The position numbers were made by a program, and so were the translations under genes. From positions 10,928,327-10,992,326 of the forward strand of contig CP141137.1 in assembly GCA_035236585.1 (NCBI GenBank): a DNA stretch of 64,000 nucleotides, read 5' to 3'. Within the stretch, counting starts at the first letter, position 1, and each line of letters starts with the position of its first letter. The notes beneath the pieces are model-generated. The model did no database searches. It was given only the letters and a program-made list of their open reading frames with translations, and was not told the DNA's origin. Of the stretch, positions 35,216 through 45,917 are shown piece after piece. The stretch comes from Warburgia ugandensis (taxonomy: Eukaryota; Streptophyta; Magnoliopsida; Canellales; Canellaceae).

Positions 35216-38200
35216 TCTATTTATCCTCTTGTTATGGTGTTCCAAACAAACAAACAAAACAAAGAGAGAATATGTAGGACAAGGAGCCAAAGCAGCTACT
35301 CCTGCATAGAGATAAGATGCAAATAGTAGAGCTAGAGTTGCTACATATAAAAGGGAGTCCTTTCTAATATTTTTCTTTATGTCTGGTTATCCCTTTCTAG
35401 GTTCTCTCTTTCCTTAATGTCTTTTGCTTATTATAGTAATTGCATTATATTCTTTGTGTGAATTAAAGATAATTTTAATATAGGCTTCGGGAAATGAAAA
35501 TTCTTATTCTAGTTAATTTTTGTCAGTTAAATTTTTTTTTGTAATATTCTCATGAAAACATGTTTTTTTTTGTTAGAAGGATCGATTTAACATAGAAAGA
35601 ATACGTGAATTAACCTAGTGATGATTACAATTAAGTTTAGTGATTTAAATAGTATTTCATTAGCTTGGAATTTTTTGTCGATATTCTTAAACCACTTTGC
35701 ACACACTAGATAAATTTAGTAATACAATTGTATTATCTATGATTGTAATCTTGGTGGAATGTTTTTTTTATTGAAATATATTTTTAGAAAATGGGTATGT
35801 TAATGGTCCTCAAATTTCATGATAGAATGTGAAGCTTGATTATTAGTGAAGAAATTTTAGGTTTGGTGTATAAATAAGCTCAACAAAAGAAAAAAGTAAA
35901 AAGAAATGAGAAATAAGATCGTCCTTTTACAGATTAACCAAATTTCTATGCCTCAAGAAGCATGAAGCATTTACGTCAAAAGGTAGAATGGCTTCCATAA
36001 CTAATTTATTTCTACAGCATATTTGATTTGAGCTATTGGATTAAGGGTTTGTCTTTATACATAGTGTCCTAAGCCAACTACATTGGGAGTCATTGGCCCA
36101 ACAATTGTTACATATACTAAGTAAAATGCTTAAAAGAGTTAGACATTACACAATTTTTGTAGATGATAGAGATTGTGGTAAGAGAATTTCAAGAACAAAA
36201 CACCTACACTTTTTATTTTTAAAAACTTTATAAATAACGATATTTTCTAATATAAGAAGTTTCCTTCTATCCCTACTACTTTCCTAATTAGAGACTTTCC
36301 TAAATGAAAACCTTCTTACATAAGCAAGTTTCCTATTGTTTCTCTAAGCTAATCACATATTGTCATAAAAGAAAATACTTTTCTAACCAAAATATGAATG
36401 CTTTACCAATATTTGATCAAGTGAAAAATGTTTTATTGATGATAAAATAAGGTGTTGCTTATTTGATCCTTGATCAATGAATTTGATTGCAGAGCCCATG
36501 ACTTCCACCTATATGGAACCTCTCTTACTCCCAAATTAATTTTTTAGTAGTGTTGATTATTTGCTCCTTGTTAGATGAATCTAATTGTAGAGCCCATGGC
36601 TTCCTTGATCGACACCTCTCTTATAATCAAAATAATTTCTCTAGTGATAAGGTGATGTTTACTGATCATAGATTATTATTTTTTTTCTTTTTTGTTCTTC
36701 CTCTTCTCTTTTGTTTAGCATTGTTCTCTTGACCAAGTTTGTTGGGCCTTAAGATATCCTTTATTTTGTACTCTTCTCATTACATGGTAGAACTTCCCAC
36801 AATTTAGTAGAAATAAATTTCACAAAGAAAAAATTTGAAGCAAAAATAAATAATAGAAGTTTAGATATTCTTTTCATTTTTTTGAGGAAAAGGTAGAACT
36901 TAATTTAGATTTCTTTTTTTCTTCAAATTGAGGAGATTTTATGTCATGTATAAGTATGGTTTAGAATCTTTAGATCGTAGAAATAATGGCTCCCACTACA
37001 CCAAACGCTAGCTATTTAGTACTACAAAACACACAACCACTCTTGAATTTCACCTTGGAGATTATAATCAAATGATAATAGGATAGTGGGCTATTATCAT
37101 AGGGTCAGCTGTAGTGTTGCAAGCTAAGGATGAATGTAGATATTTGTCCATGTTCCCTCATCTAAATGAATTGTTTGATGCAAAGCATCCACTCACATCA
37201 TGAAATTTCTTACCAGTTGAGGATGGGACAAGTATTGGAAAATCTTATCCCATTTCAAAAAAGTTGACACATAAAAATTTTGTCCTATCTCATCCTAACC
37301 TTGCTCATCTAGTCCCAAACATCCCGAGTTTGGGATAATTAGCATGACAAGTAATGTCTCAAGTCATTTGCTTTTTAAAAAAAATAAAATAAAATATTAC
37401 TACTTAAAAAACATGTAAGGTACCTAACACTCAATTTATGTAAAAGTCTAAATGATAATATATAAAAATTTGTACAATTTCATGTTAAATTTTTTTGATA
37501 TAAATATAAAGTATGAATCATTACAAAATTGTGTAAAAATAAAAATAACCAATCAACCAAGCCTCTAATAGATCCAATATTGAACTCCCTAATTCTGCAA
37601 AGAGTTCATAAAAAATATTTTAAATATTAAGGTAAAATATTCATAACAATAATTTAGTTGTTCAAAAAATAATATATTATGGTTTAAGTTATTACTATTT
37701 TATAGTTTTGAGTTTCAACAATAATGTTTTTCATTTTCTTTCTCACTTCATGGTACTTATTAATGCATGTTGAAAAAGAAAAAGTCACCCCCTCACTCTT
37801 AAAGAAACACACTCTTTCTCATGATGAGGATATTAATGATTTTTTTTTTAAATTGTGAGACACAATGTCTTTTAAAACTCAAAACTCATATACAATACAT
37901 ATAAAATAGGTGGGATCCTTGATTTAAACTTTCAATTTTATGGTTTACTTAAAATAATAAAACTTCTAAGCAACAACTCATTTCCAAAATCCTTGGGTGT
38001 TAAATGACAAATAAGGCAAAAGCATATTAATGACACATAATATGAAACAAATCATATCTAACTACATGAAAACTATGTTAGAAACAAAAATGGTAATGCT
38101 GAGAATACTGAAATCATCAAGACTAAGGGTTTGTCCATTATTACTCAACATCTATTCATAAGGCTAAGTCTACGAGTCAGAGATATCTATAGAATAACAT

Positions 38201-38279
38201 CTAATTAATTATTGCTCATTAGCAAGCACAAAATAATGTCTAGTAAATTACATATATCAGAGTGGTTGCCTTCACTAGT
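35216..38279. other. AT-rich, gene-free stretch
   Basis: No gene seen in 3 kb. Two related segments near 36,440-36,540 and 36,550-36,650 share TGATCCTTG/TGCTCCTTG, GCAGAGCCCATG and CACCTCTCTTA-like phrases about 110 bp apart, a decayed duplication. Several T- and A-runs are present. Confidence 0.5.
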
Positions 38280-38850
38280 TCTCCACTTGTTTTTCCTTAC
38301 TGTTATCCCTTTCTATATCAAAGGCATTACAAACCACAGCCAGTGCCTCAACAACTTATCACTTGTGTTTATATAGGCATTTAATATTTAACTAAATACA
38401 TGTGGGTGGTACAACAACTGAGTAGCAAAATTTCATAACTCTCATGAAAGATAAATAGCATAAAAGCTGAATAGCCAAATCTCATGATAGTGAAATACAG
38501 TAGCATTATAAAATCAATGTCAAACTAGTATCCAATACAAGCATGAATGACCTCAAAATAAATCATGGAGATCACATGAAATCAAATCAACACAATATTA
38601 TATAGCATAATATAAGTGATGATTCATAAATCCAGAAGTGCCAAGTATATAAAACTCCAAAACGTCAAAATGCATATGCATGTCATCAATAAAGGGCACC
38701 CAAATCCCACAAGTCCCACGAGTGTACCATACACTCACATGAGAGAGGTTAATGCAAGTCCGATGTATTAAAAAAAATAACTAATACGCCAAAAGTCCCA
38801 AGACTGAAAGAACATATCAAGTTAAATTCTTAGACCGATGTGCTAGACTA
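38280..38850 (-). mobile_element. fragment of the same gypsy LTR family
   Basis: Two landmarks of the LTR at 11.3-14.4 kb recur here on the minus strand: the GCATTACAAA...CAGTGCCTCA hairpin (near 38325-38350) and CCCACGAGTGTACCATACAC (38717), the reverse complement of sequence near 13,715-13,735. The order and distance fit the LTR's 3' third. No coding part or element ends were found. It abuts the promoter side of the LRK10L-like gene. Confidence 0.6.
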
Positions 38851-39159
38851 TAGGGCCGCTTTGCGTCTCATACAACAAGTTGGCACCACTTACACCAGAT
38901 ATTTTGTAATTTACTTTGTATTATACATTTTATACTCAAGTCTTTCCTAGTCAAAAGTTTTGAAATGACTCGTAGATATTTGCGAACCAGTTTTTCTAGT
39001 CTCCCGAAGTAATAGATGCTTGCCTTAGGAGACCATGGACTGAAGTTTTCCAACTGACTCTTTGAAACGGCCAACGTCCTTTGTCGTCCACCCCGCAATA
39101 ATAGTCCCAACAGCAGAACAATGGAAATCCCAGAAAGTTTCCTATTTGAAGCGTCCAAA

Positions 39160-39909
39160 ATGAATCGGTTGCTCTTATCATATTCTTTTGTCTTCCTCTT
39201 GATCCTCCTCTTCTTGGCTTCAACTTCTCTTTCCCAAGACGATGATCTTCGGGATGTGGACTGCCGTCCTAGTAGTCACACCTGTGGAAACATCACACTA
39301 GACAATAGTTAGGTGATCGCCCAAGGAAATGCGTTCATCCAGGTTGCCGAATCACCCGTGAAGACAACTTTTTCCAGATAGAGATTGGGCCGAAGATGGT
39401 ATATCGGGTCCGTGAAATCGATTATAGGAACCGAGTCTTAGCTGTGTTTGACAGGTATCTCAAGTCTGATGGGTGCCCTACAGTGAGGAATACCACCACC
39501 CTTAATTTTGATTACTTTGGACCCACTGATCACGATTGGAAAGCAGTTCTATACCATAACTGCTCCACCCCGATTGAAAAGCCGGATCTCCATCCAATTC
39601 CCTGCTTAACTACGGCCGGAAATTATGCTTACTATACCATACCAAGTGATCCCACCCACATTGATTCATTTGACAGTTGCATAACTCGGGAGGTTGCAGT
39701 TTACGGAGAAGGTTTGCATCGCCTTGAGCGAAATGAGACGAGTCTGGGCAATGTTTTGAGTGACGGTTTTAGTGTGACATGGACGGTGGGGCGTGAGATA
39801 TGTAGTCCTTGTTTTGATTATGGTGGTTACTGTCTTCCTCGCAACGATTCTAACCAATCTCCCACCTGTTTCTGCAGTCACGAACAGCATGCATTCTCCG
39901 TCTGTGATG
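39160..39909 (+). pseudogene. LRK10L-like receptor ectodomain, first exon (copy A1)
   Basis: The likely start is the second ATG (39160), giving a clear signal peptide (MNRLLLSYSFVFLLILLFLA) and mature start near SLSQDDD. GUB_WAK_bind follows: CRPSSHTCGNITLDN, then a stop and frame change at about 39308-39315 where the family has ISYPFW. It resumes with PRKCVHPGC, EDNFFQIEIGPK and YRVREIDYRNRVLAVFDRY. The WAK_assoc part ends with CSPCFDYGGYCLP and TCFCSHEQHAFSVCDG. A textbook donor GGTAAGT (39909/39910) follows at the position where family members splice to later exons. Apart from the one lesion the reading frame is open for about 200 codons, so decay is recent. No membrane or kinase exon was found downstream. 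Could be expressed as a short secreted form only if the lesion is an assembly error. Confidence 0.85.
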
Positions 39910-41676
39910 GTAAGTTGTGAGATGTCTCTATATGGCCTTTGTTTCTTTAAATTTGCTTACAAGATTGGGAGCAATCTTCAATTTATTTAAGACGTTCTCG
40001 TTGACTTGCTACAAATTCTCCAGCAAGAGATGACTAAAAAAGGAAGGTTGAAATTCAGAACAAAGAGTCTCCCACATGAAACAAGGCAGGATTGATTGCA
40101 TTTCCCCTAAGTTTTAATATGAAATCCTTCGTTAACTAGTCATCTTAGTTGTGGAGCTGCAAAAACCGAGTACAAATTGGGCTGAGGACCTTTGTTAGGA
40201 AGACAGGGCTAATTAGAAAGTCATAATTTGTTGAGTTTGGTTTGGACATCTTCAGTTATTCCTCTGCAATCTAACTTAGAGCTGGAAGAGAATTCGGATC
40301 ACTTATTGATGATCTTTTGGACTCCTGCCTTCTGGATAAAGGGCCTTGTATCGTGCAGAGGTTGCATGTACACTCTTTCATTTTGGCAAGGACACCCTTC
40401 TCTTTATTTTATACTCGTTCAATGATTACAACCGTTTAATTGATATGCCTTTTTTCTGATTGGACTGCACACAGAATACTTCTCTGTCGGACGGTCTGTG
40501 CCTCTGGTTTGTGGAAGCGTTGAGTCATTGGGTTTTAATTTTTTGTCCTTTTAACTGTTCCTTTACGAGAAACGCAGTCGCACTTGTTTTCAGTATTAAC
40601 CTATCTACCCCTTTGGATGGTATGATCTATTCATCTTGTTTGGCTTGCTTGTAAGAATTGGCTAAAACTCAAAATTCATGATCGCCGGCTGATTTAAGCT
40701 ATGCTGTCTTAGGTTTTGAAATTATGATCATCGGATTTTCTTCTTCTGAATTAACCAGTAGCTAGAAGCTTCCTATAGGCATCAGTTTCTGCAGGTTGCC
40801 TAAATATGGGAGGCCCAACAAGATTTTCTCTTCCTTAAATTTGTAGGTCCCAAACAGGTTCTTAGAATTCTCCGTCGAGTTAATTCAGGATTTATTTCTC
40901 TTTCAGTTTGCCCAGGAGATACGTCGTGTTGATCATCCAAAAGTGGCTCCATTCGCTTCCCTTTTCCTACATAATTAATATTTTTTGTGCCGAAAAAAGC
41001 AGTTATTATATAAAACACCTGTATTCGGGGGCTGACAGTCGAGCAAGCATATGAGAGTATATCTAATTATCTGTCATGTCGGTCGCTACATGAACGATCC
41101 AGATCATATTTAATGTCAGTCTGACTTCAGGCCCAAGCACCACATTATTGAAACCTGATCTTATAAATCTAAGGCTGAGATCGTTTAGATCGTCTTATTA
41201 TTGCAAAATTAATAAACATGGACTAGTCAAACCCAAGGAAGGGGCTTGGAAAATGGGAAAACAGTGGCGTCACCATCAATCCATGGAAGAATATTCAAAG
41301 ATAAGAAAGCGGAATGTCTTCCCCTCCTAATCTTCTATCTTTCTCTCCATCCAATCACCTTCAAGTCTTTCTGACGAAGACCGCAACCTCACTTAATTCC
41401 TCAACTACCACAAATACCCTGTTGGATGTTCCATCTTCAAGTCCCATCCCCTCCCAAAGTCAAGGGCATATCTGTCACACTCTCCCGCGTCAATTTGCTG
41501 CCACTGCTTCTCTTCTCAAACCAAGCCAATCAGGACCGAAGAAAAAGCAGTGCATTTATCATTCAACTTACCACCGAAAAAATGTGCCATGAACGTCTCT
41601 CTGTAGTCTCCAATTCTATTTTCTTTGGCATGTTTTGATCTCTTTCTAACCTCTTTCTTCTTCTCTGTCTCCCCAA
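39910..41676. other. intergenic block, unit A of a tandem duplication
   Basis: Intron-like and promoter-like sequence between the two LRK10L-like genes. It is repeated in the same order at 43,288-44,770 plus 57,974-58,238. No kinase motif occurs on either strand. Near 41,220-41,320 a conserved block (CCCAAGGAAGGGGCTTGG, then GCGTCACCAT) lies about 370-450 bp before the next gene and is also kept in unit B, so it may be a promoter element. Confidence 0.75.
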
Positions 41677-42411
41677 ATGATTCTCCACTGGTTACTGTTC
41701 AAAACCTTATTCTTCTTTCTAGATACAGCTCGTTCATTTGACCCACAGTTTGAGAATTGCAGGCCTACTGCTCGTGGAAACCATAACATAAGCTACCCAT
41801 TTTGGATCGATGATCAGCCAAGTTACTGTGGATATCCAGGCTTTCATGTCACCTGCAGAAATCAGAGTGGCCCTTATCTTGATCTGTACGAAGACAACTC
41901 CTACCATATTAGAGAAATCTTTTACCATAACAATTCAATTTCATTCCTTGCCACTGAATCCTCGTGAACTGAAGCATGCCCAGTTTCCCTTCATCATCTC
42001 ACTCTTGATAGAACTCCGTTTTATCTTACTAGAGCCACCCAAAATCTCTCCTTATTCTTCAATTGCACTGTGAATCCACCTCCTACGTTCCGTCCAATTT
42101 CTTCTTGCTTGACAAATAACAAGACAAAAAACGCTTATTACTCCCTATCCACGATCAACGAAGGGACAGTGATGAAATTTTCCAGAACCTGTGGGTCCAT
42201 TGTTATTGCACCAGTTACGAGTCGAGAGCCTTACGATTCTGCAAATTTAGATCCTACCGTTTTTTTTAGGAGGGGGCTCCGAATTGCAGCGACTGTCAAG
42301 AGAGCGGTGGACGGTGTGGATATAATGAGACATCTCTTCATTTCGTCTGCTTTTGCTCAAACCGTCCTCATCTCAGAGTATGCATTGGTCATTCCACTCT
42401 TACAATACAGG
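41677..42411 (+). pseudogene. LRK10L-like receptor ectodomain, first exon (copy A2)
   Basis: Signal peptide MILHWLLFKTLFFFLDTARS, then CRPTARGNHNISYPFW, SYCGYPGFHVTCRN, YHIREIFYHNNSISF and LSLFFNCTVNPP, the complete GUB_WAK_bind order. WAK_assoc follows with FSRTCGSIVIAPV and, after a shift, APNCSDCQESGGRCGYNETS and FVCFC. The exon ends TIQG with a GT donor at 42412. Two lesions are visible: an in-frame TGA at 41965-41967 where the duplicate at 58.2 kb has TCA (Ser), and loss of 19 bp near 42275 relative to the duplicate, which shifts the frame. The downstream frame continues, so both lesions are young. No kinase exon was found. Confidence 0.87.
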
Positions 42412-42813
42412 GTTCGTTGGCCTTTTACCCTTTTTTGTTTAGTATCTAACTAACAAAAAGTGTTTATAGAATGAAGGTTGACCAAGATGTTCCACCCCAA
42501 TCACTTCCTATTTTGTACTAAAAATAAATTAATTTTTTTTAAATATATTGAAAAATTATGAATGGCTCGACCTGATACCTGGGTTTCTACCCCTTTGCTA
42601 TCATCTGGTTTTGCGTTTTCATTTTCTTTGACAGAATTCTTGGCCAATTCTTTCGAGGGTAACTTTCTTTCCCATCACTACCAAATGTGCACACACTGTA
42701 AGGCCTTCTACCATGGTGGTAGAAGGGCATTTATGTTCATAGATCACTGTTCCTGGCGCTTATGGTTTATGCGTTATCCATAGAAGTTTTGCTTGCTAAC
42801 AGAAAAAGAAAAT
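42412..42813. other. intron-like sequence, no gene
   Basis: AT-rich sequence following the splice donor of copy A2. It includes a CCTTCTACCATGG/CCATGGTGGTAGAAGG-like inverted repeat (42702-42728). No recognisable exon. Confidence 0.45.
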
Positions 42814-42938
42814 GCTCCAAATTGCACTGACTGTGATAAGAGCTTGTACATTTAATCGGACTTCTAATTTCGTGTGCTATTGCGAGGATCTTGCTCACCA
42901 TAGAGCATGCCATGCTGGGGCTACTAAAGTAATACAGG
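42814..42938 (+). pseudogene. isolated C-terminal WAK_assoc piece of an LRK10L-like exon
   Basis: Reads APNCTDCDKS, then after a one-base shift TFNRTSNFVCYCEDLAHH and ACHAGATKVIQG, ending in G followed by GT (42939). It aligns with the end of copy A2 (APNCSDCQESGG ... FVCFC ... TIQG), including the splice position. It is a third, partial ectodomain copy lying about 400 bp after A2, probably left by an earlier duplication. The rest of that copy is not visible. Confidence 0.75.
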
Positions 42939-43104
42939 GTTTGTGTCTTTTCCCTCTTTTGTTTTGTTTTATAGAGTCAATGTGAAGCTTTTATGGGGTC
43001 AAAACCATTTATCCAGTAAATTTTTCGTTTTCTGCGAGAAACATTAAATGTTTTTTCTTCTTTGCATAACTAGCATTGTTGCAGTTAAAAGGAAGGTGTG
43101 CCAC

Positions 43105-43287
43105 CGTGGGCGCAATGAGACGAGTCTGGGCAATGTTTTGAGGGACGGTTTTAATGTGAAATGGACCGTATGGAGTCAGTTTTTTATTATTACGGTGGGT
43201 ACTGTCTTCCTGACACTAACCATTCTAACGAACCTCCCACCTGTTTCTGCAGTAACGAACAGCATGCATTCTCCCTCTGTGATGGTC
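43105..43287 (+). pseudogene. 3' end of LRK10L-like exon (copy B1)
   Basis: Begins abruptly at about 43105 and matches copy A1 from its RNETSLGNVL stretch onward: RNETSLGNVLRDGFNVKWTV, then in a changed frame a GGYCLP-like stretch and TCFCSNEQHAFSLCDG, followed by GTAAGT at 43288. Three extra bases (GTC) separate the old exon end from the donor. The 5' two thirds of the exon is missing, so the tandem duplication started inside the gene. Non-functional. Confidence 0.85.
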
Positions 43288-44770
43288 GTAAGTTGTGAGA
43301 TGTCACTAATTATCCTTGATAACAATTTTTCTTCTTCTTTTCCTTGCATTTGTCTATATGCCCTTTGTTTCTTTAATTTTGGGTACAAGATTGGAAGCAA
43401 TCTTCAATTTATTTAGGACGTTCTCGTTGGCTTGCTACAAATTCTCCAGCAAGAGATGACTAACAAAGGAAGGTTGAAATTCAGAACAAACAGAGTCCCA
43501 CATGAAACAAGGCAGGATTGATTGCATTTCCCATAAGTTTTAATATGAAAAATTTTGTTAACTTGTCATCTTAGTTGTGGAGCTGCAAAAACCGAGTACA
43601 ATTAGGCCGAGGACCTTTGTTAGGAAGACAGGGCTAATTAGAAAGTCATAATTTGTTGATTTTGGTTAGGACATCTTCAGTTATTTCTCTGCAATCCTTG
43701 GATAACATCTAACTTATAGTTGGAAGAGTGTTCAGATCACTTAATTGATGATCTTTTGGACTCCTGCCTTCTGGATAAAGGGTCTTGTGTCGTGCAGAGA
43801 TTGCATGTACACTCTTTCATTTTGGTAATGACATATTTTATACTTGTTCAATGATTACAACCATTTAATTGATATGCCTTTGTTCTGAATGGATTGCAAA
43901 CAGAATACTCCTTTGTCGGACGGTCTGTGCCTCTGGTTTGTGGAAGCGTTTCATTGCGTATTAATTTTTTGTCCTTTAAACTGTTCCTTTATGAGAAATG
44001 CTATTGGGACTCGTTTTCGGTACTCAACCTAGTTTCCTCATCTTGGGATGGTCCGATCTATTCATCTTGTTTGGAATACTTGCAAAAATTGGCTAAAACT
44101 CAAAATTCATGGTCGCCGGCTGATTTGAGCTATATGCTGTTTTAGCTTTTGAAATTATGATCATCGGATTTTTTCTACTGAATTAATGAGGAGGCCGAAC
44201 AAGATTCTCTTCCTTAAATTTGTAGGTCCCAAACAGGTTCCTAGAATTCTCCTTTCAGGACTTATTTCTCTTTCAATTTGCCTATCAGATACGTCTTGTA
44301 TATCATCCAACTGTGGCCCCACGCCCTTTCCCTTGCACTACTTCATTAATATTATTCGCTGGGCAGACAGTCAAAGTAAGTAAATCAGAGTAAATCTAAT
44401 TATGTCCAGATCATAGTCAGTGTCAGTCTGACGTCAAGGCCCAAGCACCCCATTATTGAAACCTGATCTTGTAAAATTTAAGGGTGAGATCGTCTTATTA
44501 TTGCAAAATTAATTAACATGGCCTAGTCAAACCCAAGGAAGGGGCTTGGAAAATGGGGAAACAGTAGCGTCACCATTTTCATCTTCCATGAGGAAGAATA
44601 TTCAATGATAAGAAAGCGCCAAGTCTACACCTCCTTCAATCTTCTATCTTTCTCTCCATCCAGTCGTCTTAAAGTCTTTCTGACGGGGACCGAATCCTCA
44701 CTTAATTTCTCAATTACCAGAATTATCCATATCATATTGACTTTCAGCCTTTCTCCTTCCCTATTTTGGA
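43288..44770. other. intergenic block, unit B of the tandem duplication
   Basis: Follows 39,910-41,440 closely, in the same order with small indels: AGATGACTAA (40026/43455), GACGGTCTGTGCCTCTGG (40490/43919), CGCCGGCTGATTT (40682/44114) and CCCAAGGAAGGGGCTTGG (41230/44530). It stops at 44770, where a hAT element is inserted, and resumes at 57974. Offset between units is about 3.4 kb, falling to about 3.3 kb toward the end because of deletions in unit B. Confidence 0.9.
44763..44770. repeat. left 8-bp target site duplication of the hAT element
   Basis: ATTTTGGA directly before the left terminal inverted repeat. It agrees at seven of eight bases with GTTTTGGA after the right end. In the unbroken copy (about 41425) the corresponding sequence is GTTGGATGTTCC-like, consistent with one pre-insertion site. 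Confidence 0.85.
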
Positions 44771-45000
44771 TAGGAGTGGCAATTCGGGTTGGCGGGTCGT
44801 TTTTGTGGCGGCACGAACACGACACGAATAGTGTTATGGGTCGACACGAACACGACACGCTTAATAGTTGTGTCAAAAACCTGTGACTCGTACACGACCC
44901 GGTTCTTAAAAAAATGACACAACACGACCTGTGTAACACGATTAATTGACTGAGTCGTGTTGGATACACGACACGAAATGACACAACACGACATATTAAA
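44771..45000. repeat. left terminal and subterminal region of the hAT element
   Basis: The 12-bp terminal repeat TAGGAGTGGCAA is followed by GGCGGGTCG and then direct and inverted CACGAACACGACACG-like motifs up to about 45000. The 156- and 116-codon minus-strand frames over this stretch are products of the repeats. The motif density suggests transposase binding. Confidence 0.8.
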
Positions 45001-45110
45001 AAAACTGCTCTCCCAACTCCCAACCAAGTCCCAACTCCCAAGTGAATAGAAGTTATAGAACGGCTGCCAAGGCCCAAACTCCAAAACAACCACAATAAAA
45101 TAAACTAACA

Positions 45111-45350
45111 TATAGGACGGCTATTTCACAGTCGTTCTATAAAACCCTAACATATAGGACGGTTGTAACATAACCGTCCTATATATCATTGGTTTTATAG
45201 GACGGTTGTGAAATAACCGTCCTATATGTTACAGATTTTATAGAACGGTTGTGAAATAACCGTCCTATATGTTATTTTATAGTACGGTTATTTCATAACC
45301 GTCCTATATATTAGGTTTTATAGAATGGTTGTGAAATAACTGTCCTATAT
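45111..45350. repeat. palindromic-site array 1 (6 units)
   Basis: Six units of about 31 bp, period about 42 bp. Each is an imperfect palindrome: a TATAGGACGGTT half-site, an 8-9 base loop (mostly GTGAAATA), and the inverted half-site AACCGTCCTATA. Substitutions in individual half-sites include GGCT, GTAC and AATG. It lies between the left hAT end and the 3' end of the hAT transposase gene. Confidence 0.95.
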
Positions 45351-45917
45351 TTTACTTTTTATAATTTTATTCCACTCCACCGTTGTGACTGATCTTATGA
45401 TTCTGACTGAACTGTATCTTTGAATCTTTATCACCTGAAGCAATGACAATGACGTTCTGGAGCAGAATTCAATAGCATGGGTCTTTCAGTTATGAAGAAC
45501 TAAACTTTCAACCCAAGTTACCAACCCCCACATAAATTGTTAGGAGGGAATTCATTTCTCCAACTCCTTTCATGCTCATCGTCACTGGTCATTGCTATAT
45601 CCACTGAATCACTGGTGACTGATCCACCACACGACAAGTACATAGACAACCAAATTACCAATAATGTTCCTGTAATATTTTATTATTTTATTTAGAAACA
45701 ACACAGTTCTTTATAGTTTAGTATTACACCACTCACTGACTCACTTCACAAGTTCACAATTCACATGATATGTAAAAAAAAGAGACTGAAATGAATCAAA
45801 TAATGACAATAGTAGTAAATAAATATGGATTAAGTAGCACATGATGGAAATATACTTCCATCAATGTATTAAGTATCAAACACAACAAATTAAAATAAGT
45901 CATGAAAATTATACAAA
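45351..45917. other. 3' flank of the hAT transposase gene
   Basis: Non-coding sequence between array 1 and the transposase stop codon. It would contain the 3' UTR of the minus-strand gene. Nothing else recognised. Confidence 0.4.

Noticed and set aside
39666..39890. Minus-strand frame opposite the LRK10L-like exon
   Set aside because: A shadow of the plus-strand ectodomain; the same is true for 41734-41928 and 43176-43400.
39910..41100. Kinase exon downstream of copy A1
   Set aside because: Searched by eye for a GxGxxG loop, HRDxKxxN and DFG on both strands; none seen, and short frames there have no kinase-like stretch.
41314..41592. 92-codon frame upstream of copy A2 as a separate gene
   Set aside because: The duplicate at 44.6 kb/58.0 kb does not keep the frame and is split by the hAT element; more likely promoter and leader sequence.
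44625..45111. 156- and 116-codon minus-strand frames
   Set aside because: They lie over the hAT terminal and CACGACACG subterminal repeats and run across the insertion border, so they cannot be ancestral genes.
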